Positions 14,085 to 18,691 of a DNA stretch of 18,691 bases are shown one piece after another. The notes beneath the pieces were generated by a model, which did no database searches, had not been told where the DNA came from, and saw only the letters and a list, made by a program, of their open reading frames with translations. The DNA comes from JAABTL01 sp964465355 (lineage in GTDB: Bacteria > Deinococcota > Deinococci > Deinococcales > Trueperaceae), in the NCBI GenBank assembly GCA_964465355.1, contig CAYXJZ010000069.1, positions 1-18,691 on the forward strand, written 5' to 3'. The translations under genes were made by a program, and so were the position numbers. Each line of letters starts with the position of its first letter. Position 1 is the first letter of the stretch.

Positions 14085-14597
14085 ATGAAGCGCACGCTGC
14101 AAGAGATCGTCGAACTGGTCGTCTTCGGGCTGATCGCCCTGTTGTTGGGTACGGGCCTGCTGTGGCTGTTGGGCGCCTTGTTCGGTGTGGTCGGCACGGT
14201 CCTCGCCTGGCTCGCCGGCCTGCTGTGGGCCATCCTGCGCTTCGTCGTGCCGGTGGCCCTCGTGGCGGGCGGGGTGGTGCTCCTCGTGCGGCTGGCGCAG
14301 GGACGTTCGGACAGCCCGCAGGTCCGTGCCCCGGCAGCGCCGCCGGCCGACACCATGGGGGACCGGATGACCGCTGACGTGACCGAAGCCGTCGACACGG
14401 CAGCCGACGCGGTCGACCGTTCGGTCGATGCGGCTTCCCGGGCCGTCGACGAGTCGGTCGATGCCGTGTCCGACGCCGTTGACCAGGCCGTCGATGGCAT
14501 CTCCGACGCCGTCGACCAGGCTGTGAGCGACATCGATCTCTCCGACGCCATCGACGACGCCTTGCACACCGACACCGACGACGAGGCCAGGAGCTGA
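14085..14597 (+). CDS. membrane protein with 11-residue acidic repeats
   Basis: A 170-residue protein I do not recognise as a named family. Residues 9-70 form two or three membrane helices ('VVFGLIALLLGTGLLWLLG', 'VVGTVLAWLAGLLWAIL', 'VVPVALVAGGVVLLV'). After a Pro/Ala linker (~71-95) come five tandem 11-residue units at 100-154 of the form D-x-(S/A)-V-D-x-x-S-D-A-V (for example DESVDAVSDAV, DQAVDGISDAV), then an acidic end. The DNA shows the same 33-nt period (14382-14546). Hendecad repeats of this kind form long amphipathic or right-handed coiled-coil helices, as in LEA-like and apolipoprotein-like proteins. It is probably an anchored stalk or membrane-associated helix. It has its own leaderless promoter and stands between divergent and downstream units. 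Confidence 0.75.
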   Translation: MKRTLQEIVELVVFGLIALLLGTGLLWLLGALFGVVGTVLAWLAGLLWAILRFVVPVALVAGGVVLLVRLAQGRSDSPQVRAPAAPPADTMGDRMTADVTEAVDTAADAVDRSVDAASRAVDESVDAVSDAVDQAVDGISDAVDQAVSDIDLSDAIDDALHTDTDDEARS

Positions 14598-14621
14598 ACC
14601 CGGCGACCACGCGGGCTGCGG

Positions 14622-14627
14622 TAACAT
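14622..14627 (+). promoter_or_regulatory. -10 box (TAACAT) of a near-leaderless promoter
   Basis: TAACAT ends 8 nt before ATG 14636; the predicted leader is 1-2 nt. It lies in the 38-nt gap after the repeat protein gene and probably drives the lipoprotein-aminotransferase-azlCD unit. Confidence 0.5.
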
Positions 14628-14635
14628 CCGGCGAC

Positions 14636-15313
14636 ATGACGACGCCAAGTGGTCCATCACCTTGGGCCCAGCCAGGGGCCGAGCATGGCGCTGACCGACC
14701 AAGGCGCCGACGCGCCTACACCTTGGCGGTCGCCTGGCTGTTGCTGGCCGTCAGCCTGAGCGCCTGCTTGCAGCGCGGCGACGCCATGCCACCCACCGTC
14801 AGCATCCGCGAACCGCGCAGCGGCGCCACCAGCGCCACCGCCAACCTGCGCATCATCGGCTACGCCTTCGACGACGAGGGGATCCGCGCCCTGCGGCTCA
14901 ACGGCGTCGACCAACTGGCCACACCCGGCTACGCCTCCGAGCGGGGCAAGCGGCTGGTGGAGTTCGCCTTCACCATCGACGCCCTGACCGACGGCGACGT
15001 CACCGTCATGATCGAGGCAGAGGACATGCGTGGCCGGGTGACCACCTACCCCTACCGCCTGCTCCTCGACAGCACCCCGCCCACCCTCGAACTCAGCGCC
15101 GTCACGCCCCTGGCGGGCGGCCGTGTGCGGGTCGAAGGCGTGGTGCGCGACAACTCCTTGGTGACGGCCGTGCTCATCAACGGCGTACCCCTTGCCTTCA
15201 GCCCGGCTCCGGAGCACACCTTCCGGGTCGAGGTCGCCCAGTTGCAGGGCGGCGGGGTCGAAGTGGTCGTGGAAGACGCGGCCGGCAACGTCACCCAGAG
15301 GACCTCACCGTGA
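14636..15313 (+). CDS. lipoprotein with two Ig-like domains
   Basis: A 225-residue exported lipoprotein. The signal has a long hydrophilic n-region (1-29, ending RPRRRR), a hydrophobic core 'LAVAWLLLAVS' and a lipobox 'LSAC' with lipidation at C44. The mature part holds two beta-rich segments, each opening with PPT: about 52-135 ('PPTVSIREPRSGATSATANL') and 139-222 ('PPTLELSAVTPLAGGRVRV', 'VEVVVEDAAGNVTQ'), typical of bacterial Ig-like/fibronectin-like adhesion or spacer domains. No catalytic residues are evident. The start at 14636 is fixed by the -10 box, which makes the unusually long n-region credible. The stop overlaps the aminotransferase start (GTGA at 15310-15313), so translation is probably coupled, although the functional link is unclear. 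Confidence 0.85.
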   Translation: MTTPSGPSPWAQPGAEHGADRPRRRRAYTLAVAWLLLAVSLSACLQRGDAMPPTVSIREPRSGATSATANLRIIGYAFDDEGIRALRLNGVDQLATPGYASERGKRLVEFAFTIDALTDGDVTVMIEAEDMRGRVTTYPYRLLLDSTPPTLELSAVTPLAGGRVRVEGVVRDNSLVTAVLINGVPLAFSPAPEHTFRVEVAQLQGGGVEVVVEDAAGNVTQRTSP

Positions 15314-16773
15314 CCACCACCGCCAACCCAGCTTCCGTTCAGCAGCCGGCCCAACGGCCTGAGCCGCTTCCCGTTCGCAGCGCCGACCTGTTCCATGGCC
15401 TCGCCTACGACCGGGTGCTCGGCTTGGAGCGCGCGCACGGCAACCGCGACCTCATGGACCTGCTCGAGATCCTCGGCGTGGCCGGCCCCTTCCGGCCCAC
15501 CTCGCCATGGGAGCTGGAGGACCAGGAGGGGAAGCACCTGATCCACGCAGGCGGCTACGCGGCCGTGCCCTTCGGTGAGTTCTACCCACCCCTGCGCGAC
15601 ACGGTGACCCGCTACCTGAACGAGGCCAGCCATCTGGGCCTGCCGCAGCAGTCGCTCTCGGCATGGCGGGCGGCGCTGGAAGCCAACCTCATCGCCTTGC
15701 TGCGCTCTCAGGCGCCCAGCCACGAGGGCAGCAGGGTGTTCTTCTCCAACTCGGGTGCCGAGGCCATCGAGGCCGCGGTCAAGTTCGCCCGCGCCTACCG
15801 GCCAGGTGGCGGCGCCATCGTCAACTTCCGACGCGGCTACCACGGCAAGACCGCCATGGCCCTCGCGCTCACCCCCAACGAGGAGTACCAGGCGCCCTTC
15901 CGGCCCCTGCCCGGTCCGGTGCACACCGTGCCGTACGGCGACCTGCAGGCCTTCGAGGACCTGCTGAAGGTCGTCGGGCCCGACCACGTCACCGCCGTCA
16001 TCGTGGAACCCATCCAGGGCGAGGGCGGGGTCATCATCCCGCCACCCGGCTTCCTCGCCGGCCTGGGTGAACGTTGTCGTCGACACGGCATCCCGATCAT
16101 CGCCGACGAGATCCAGACGGGCCTCGGCCGCACCGGGCACTGGTTCGCCAGCCTGGCGGACGGGCTCGATCCCGACATCATCACCCTGGCCAAGCCCTTG
16201 GGCGGCGGTCTTGTGCCCATCGGCGCCACCATCGCCCGCGACCCCATCTACAAGGCGATGCTGCCAGGCACCGAGAGCAAACGGCACTCCAACACCTTCG
16301 GCGGCGGCACCTTGGCCATGGTGGTGGGGCTGCGCTCGCTTGAGATCATCCATGAAGAGGGCCTGGTGGAGAAGTCCCGTCGCGACGGCGAGATCGGCCT
16401 GGCCCGCCTGAAGAAGATCCAGCAGGACTGGCCGGCCTTCTTGCAGGAGGTGCGCGGCGCCGGCATGCTCTTCGCCTTGCAGGTGCAGCCGGTGGCGCCC
16501 TCCAAGGGGCTGCCCATCGACCCGGAGCTGGTGCACCTGCTCGGCGCCGCCCTGGCGCTGCGCTCCTTGCATCTGCACGGCGTGCACGGCTGCTATTCGC
16601 TGAACGCCCAACGCGTGGTGCGCCTCAGCCCTGCGCTCAACCTGCCTGAGGCCCTGCGCGACCAGCTCTTCGACCGGGTCGAGGCAACGGCCGCCGACCA
16701 CAAGCAGTCATGGAAGCTGCTGGGGACCCTCAACCCAGCTCGTTGGGTGCGTCTGGCCCGCCTGGCTCTCTGA
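15310..16773 (+). CDS. class III PLP-dependent aminotransferase
   Basis: A 487-residue aminotransferase of the acetylornithine/putrescine (PatA-like) class. Motifs are 'FFSNSGAEAIEAAVKFARAY' (from ~144), 'FRRGYHGKT', 'VIVEPIQGEGGVIIPPPGFL', pyridine-nitrogen Asp D266 in 'IADEIQTGLGRTG', Schiff-base lysine K295 in 'ITLAKPLGGGLVPIGA', and 'NTFGGGTLA'. It is 25-30 residues longer than E. coli PatA, with a ~65-residue N-terminal extension before 'GPFRPTSPWELED' and a basic C-terminal tail ('NPARWVRLARLAL'). The substrate is not predictable: omega-amino acids, diamines and acylornithine are all used in the class. The start codon is GTG, overlapping the lipoprotein stop. The downstream azlCD genes suggest, weakly, an amino-acid-related role. 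Confidence 0.92.
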   Translation: MTTTANPASVQQPAQRPEPLPVRSADLFHGLAYDRVLGLERAHGNRDLMDLLEILGVAGPFRPTSPWELEDQEGKHLIHAGGYAAVPFGEFYPPLRDTVTRYLNEASHLGLPQQSLSAWRAALEANLIALLRSQAPSHEGSRVFFSNSGAEAIEAAVKFARAYRPGGGAIVNFRRGYHGKTAMALALTPNEEYQAPFRPLPGPVHTVPYGDLQAFEDLLKVVGPDHVTAVIVEPIQGEGGVIIPPPGFLAGLGERCRRHGIPIIADEIQTGLGRTGHWFASLADGLDPDIITLAKPLGGGLVPIGATIARDPIYKAMLPGTESKRHSNTFGGGTLAMVVGLRSLEIIHEEGLVEKSRRDGEIGLARLKKIQQDWPAFLQEVRGAGMLFALQVQPVAPSKGLPIDPELVHLLGAALALRSLHLHGVHGCYSLNAQRVVRLSPALNLPEALRDQLFDRVEATAADHKQSWKLLGTLNPARWVRLARLAL

Positions 16774-16785
16774 AGCGGCTGCGCT

Positions 16786-16790
16786 AGGAG
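16786..16790 (+). promoter_or_regulatory. Shine-Dalgarno AGGAG without a canonical start at normal distance
   Basis: AGGAG is followed by no ATG/GTG/TTG in the azlC frame at 5-12 nt. In that frame CTG occurs at 16798 (7 nt) and 16801 (10 nt). The first canonical start is GTG 16849, 58 nt away. This bears on where azlC begins. Confidence 0.5.
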
Positions 16791-16848
16791 CATCGACCTG
16801 CTGCCAGCCGAGGACCCAGCCGATCCCAAGGCCGCCTTCCTCGCCGGC

Positions 16849-17523
16849 GTGCGCGGCATCATGCCGCTGTGGCTCGGCATGGTGCCCTTCGCCCTCGCCT
16901 ACGCCGTCACCGCTCGCGCGGCCGGGCTCTCCGTCTTCCATACCCAGCTGATGAGCCTGTGGGTCTTCGCCGGCGGGGCCCAGTTCAGCGCCGCTGGCCT
17001 CATCGCCGCCGGTGCCGGCTCGTGGACACTGGTGCTGACCACCTTCCTGATCAACGTCCGTCACCTGCTCTACGGCATGAACCTGTCCGCCCATACCCCT
17101 GTCGTCGGCTGGCGTCGCTGGCTGGCGGCCTTCCTGCTCACCGACGAGGCCTTCGGCCTGCAGGTGGCCTACGGACGCGGACGGCTCGGCTTCTTCATGG
17201 GCGCCGCCGTCTCGCTCTACATCGGCTGGAACCTGGCCACCCTGGCCGGCTCGCTGCTGGCGGGCCTGGTGCCCGACCCCGAGGCCATCGGCCTCGATCT
17301 CATCTTCCCGCTTGCCTTCCTGGTGCTGTTGCTGCCGCTGCTGCGTGGGCGTCGCGCCTTCGCCGTCGCCGCCGTGGCTGGCCTCACGGGCTGGCTGCTC
17401 GGTCGCTGGCTGAACATCGGTGTGGCGATCCTGATGGCCTCGGTGCTCGGCGCCTTGGTGGGCGCGGCTTGGGGCGACGACGAGGATGAGCGAGCCGACT
17501 CGGTGAGCGGGTCCACTCCATGA
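16849..17523 (+). CDS. azlC: AzlC family branched-chain amino acid exporter, large subunit
   Basis: A 224-residue polytopic membrane protein; AzlC and AzlD together export branched-chain amino acids and analogues (known from Bacillus azlCD and E. coli ygaZH). Family features are 'PLWLGMVPFALAYAV' near the start, 'MSLWVFAGGAQFSAAGLIA', 'TFLINVRHLLYGMNLS' and 'FLLTDEAFGL', with about six to seven hydrophobic segments. With GTG 16849 the protein begins just inside the conserved N-terminus; the open frame upstream encodes plausible family sequence ('DPKAAFLAGVRGIMPL'), and a Shine-Dalgarno at 16786-16790 points to CTG 16798, which would give 241 residues. The last residues (SGSTP) and the stop lie in the first unit of a 17-bp tandem repeat. 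Confidence 0.9.
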   Translation: MRGIMPLWLGMVPFALAYAVTARAAGLSVFHTQLMSLWVFAGGAQFSAAGLIAAGAGSWTLVLTTFLINVRHLLYGMNLSAHTPVVGWRRWLAAFLLTDEAFGLQVAYGRGRLGFFMGAAVSLYIGWNLATLAGSLLAGLVPDPEAIGLDLIFPLAFLVLLLPLLRGRRAFAVAAVAGLTGWLLGRWLNIGVAILMASVLGALVGAAWGDDEDERADSVSGSTP

Positions 17524-17576
17524 GTGGGTCCACTCCATGAGTGGGTCCACTCCATGAGTGGGTCCACTCCATGAGT
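17509..17576 (+). repeat. four perfect 17-bp tandem repeats at the azlC/azlD junction
   Basis: GGGTCCACTCCATGAGT occurs four times without mismatch (17509-17525, 17526-17542, 17543-17559, 17560-17576). Unit 1 holds the azlC TGA (17521-17523); unit 4 holds the azlD ATG (17571). Because 17 is not a multiple of three, each internal ATG opens a six-codon ORF (MSGSTP) whose TGA overlaps the next unit's ATG as ATGA: 17520-17540, 17537-17557, 17554-17574. Each unit also forms a CCACTC-CAT-GAGTGG hairpin with the start codon beginning in its loop. Confidence 0.97.
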
Positions 17577-17888
17577 GGGGCGCAGATGACCTGGACCATC
17601 CTGACGATGGGCCTCGTCACCTTCCTGCCTCGGCTCTGGGGGCTCTACCTGCCCGCCGGACGCCTGCGGGGCTTCTGGCGCCGCTTCTTGGACGCCGTGC
17701 CGATCGCCGTCTTCGCGTCGCTGGTGGTCCCTGCGCTGCCTGGCGACGGCTGGACCGACAGCGGCTGGCGGGTGCTCTCGGCCCTGCTCACCCTGGTGGT
17801 CGGCCTGCGCACCCGCAGCCTGGCCCCTGGCCTGCTGGCCGGGCTGGGGCTGTACCTGGTGGTGCGAGCGCTAGGCTGGGCCGGCTGA
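17571..17888 (+). CDS. azlD: AzlD family branched-chain amino acid exporter, small subunit
   Basis: A 105-residue membrane protein, the small partner of AzlC, with family sequence 'MTWTILTMGLVTFLPRLWG', 'FWRRFLDAVPIAVFASLVVPAL' and a C-terminal helix 'LLAGLGLYLVVRALG'; four hydrophobic segments in all. Two starts are possible: ATG 17571 in the last 17-bp repeat unit, or ATG 17586, which matches the usual family N-terminus. Longer in-frame starts at 17541 or 17558 only add repeat-encoded residues. Neither ATG has a clear Shine-Dalgarno (GGGGCGCAG precedes 17586), so initiation may depend on ribosomes passed on from azlC through the repeat. It ends 188 nt before the 16S gene, which lies on the other strand. 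Confidence 0.92.
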   Translation: MSGAQMTWTILTMGLVTFLPRLWGLYLPAGRLRGFWRRFLDAVPIAVFASLVVPALPGDGWTDSGWRVLSALLTLVVGLRTRSLAPGLLAGLGLYLVVRALGWAG

Positions 17889-17947
17889 CAGACCTGCTCG
17901 ATCGGACATGGCCGAGGGGCAGCGAATGACCGAGGGGCCACGAAGAA

Positions 17948-17992
17948 GGCGCCGGGTCCGCCGATGCATGACACATCGGTGGACCCGGCGCC
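17948..17992 (-). terminator. long hairpin downstream of 16S rRNA
   Basis: The arms GGCGCCGGGTCC and GGACCCGGCGCC continue into CCGATG/CATCGG through one G-U pair, giving a 19-bp stem with a 7-nt loop (CATGACA). On the minus strand it is followed by TTCTTCG, suiting termination of the rRNA transcript; it may also stop read-through from azlD. Between azlD and this hairpin (17889-17947) I see nothing. Confidence 0.7.
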
Positions 17993-18001
17993 CCCAACAG
18001 C

Positions 18002-18027
18002 AAGAACACCCCTTGCGGGGTGTTCTT
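18002..18027 (-). terminator. second hairpin downstream of 16S rRNA
   Basis: A perfect 11-bp stem (AAGAACACCCC / GGGGTGTTCTT) with a 4-nt loop lies 50-75 nt past the 16S 3' end. Being A-rich on one arm and T-rich on the other, it can act as a terminator in both directions. Confidence 0.75.
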
Positions 18028-18075
18028 CGAGGGTCTTGAGAACCCGGTACGTTTTCGAAACTGTCTGTGACTCCT

Positions 18076-18691
<616 letters not shown>

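Noticed and set aside
15052..16701. A 549-codon open frame on the minus strand opposite the aminotransferase
   Set aside because: High GC leaves few stops in this frame; the residue mix (His, Gln, Gly, Val runs) is typical of antisense shadow, and the + strand gene has full family motifs.
17509..17576. Tandem repeats as a CRISPR array or integration site
   Set aside because: The units are directly adjacent with no spacers, are only 17 bp, and no cas, integrase or transposase gene is present.
17509..17576. Repeat as in-frame amino-acid repeats extending AzlD (start at 17541 or 17558)
   Set aside because: The period of 17 shifts frame each unit, the extra residues (MGPLHEWVHS) do not match AzlD proteins, and ATG 17571 or 17586 fits the family start.

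Overview
The window is a GC-rich stretch of chromosomal housekeeping DNA. It most likely comes from the Deinococcota (Deinococcus-Thermus), perhaps near Truepera; the genus is inference. Four things support this. The 16S rRNA contains the helix-34 text GUCUAGUCAGCAUGG and ends CCUCCUUUCU, as in Deinococcus and Thermus. The 16S gene is followed directly by two hairpins and then protein genes, so it is not linked on its 3' side to 23S/5S, an arrangement known in this phylum. Many genes have a TANNNT box only 6-10 nt before the start codon, the leaderless architecture described in Deinococcus. HisF carries a Deinococcus-like 'VFYDITAT' segment.

Layout. 3-2023 (+): the 3' part of a BenE-type transporter gene and a TPR protein. 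2089-3483 (+): a uronate-isomerase-family protein that has lost the HxH metal motif. 3535-3921 (-): a small unknown protein. 4118-5104 (+): a LysR-type regulator. 5164-5454 (+): a small glycine-rich membrane protein. 5548-7800 (+): the murI-rph-rdgB cluster (glutamate racemase, RNase PH, house-cleaning NTPase). 7942-8850 (+): an exported TPR protein, ending at a strong hairpin. 8931-14006 (-): an RNA m5U methyltransferase-family gene, hisF, a trans-sulfuration PLP enzyme gene, hisIE and glpX; the first four are packed with overlaps or gaps of 1-20 nt. 14085-14597 (+): a membrane protein with 11-residue repeats. 14636-17888 (+): an Ig-like lipoprotein, a class III aminotransferase, azlC and azlD. 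17948-18027: two terminator-like hairpins. 18077-18691 (-): the 3' ~615 nt of 16S rRNA, cut by the window end.

The most interesting signals are: (i) four perfect 17-bp repeats at the azlC/azlD junction, which create a chain of three six-codon minicistrons linked by ATGA overlaps, each ATG in a hairpin loop; (ii) the apparently inactive uronate-isomerase homologue; (iii) 16S substitutions at drug-binding positions (U1192, and a compensated A1409-U1491 pair); (iv) the recurrent leaderless promoters; and (v) an AzlC reading frame with a Shine-Dalgarno but no canonical start codon near it. No phage, transposon, CRISPR array or defence system was seen.
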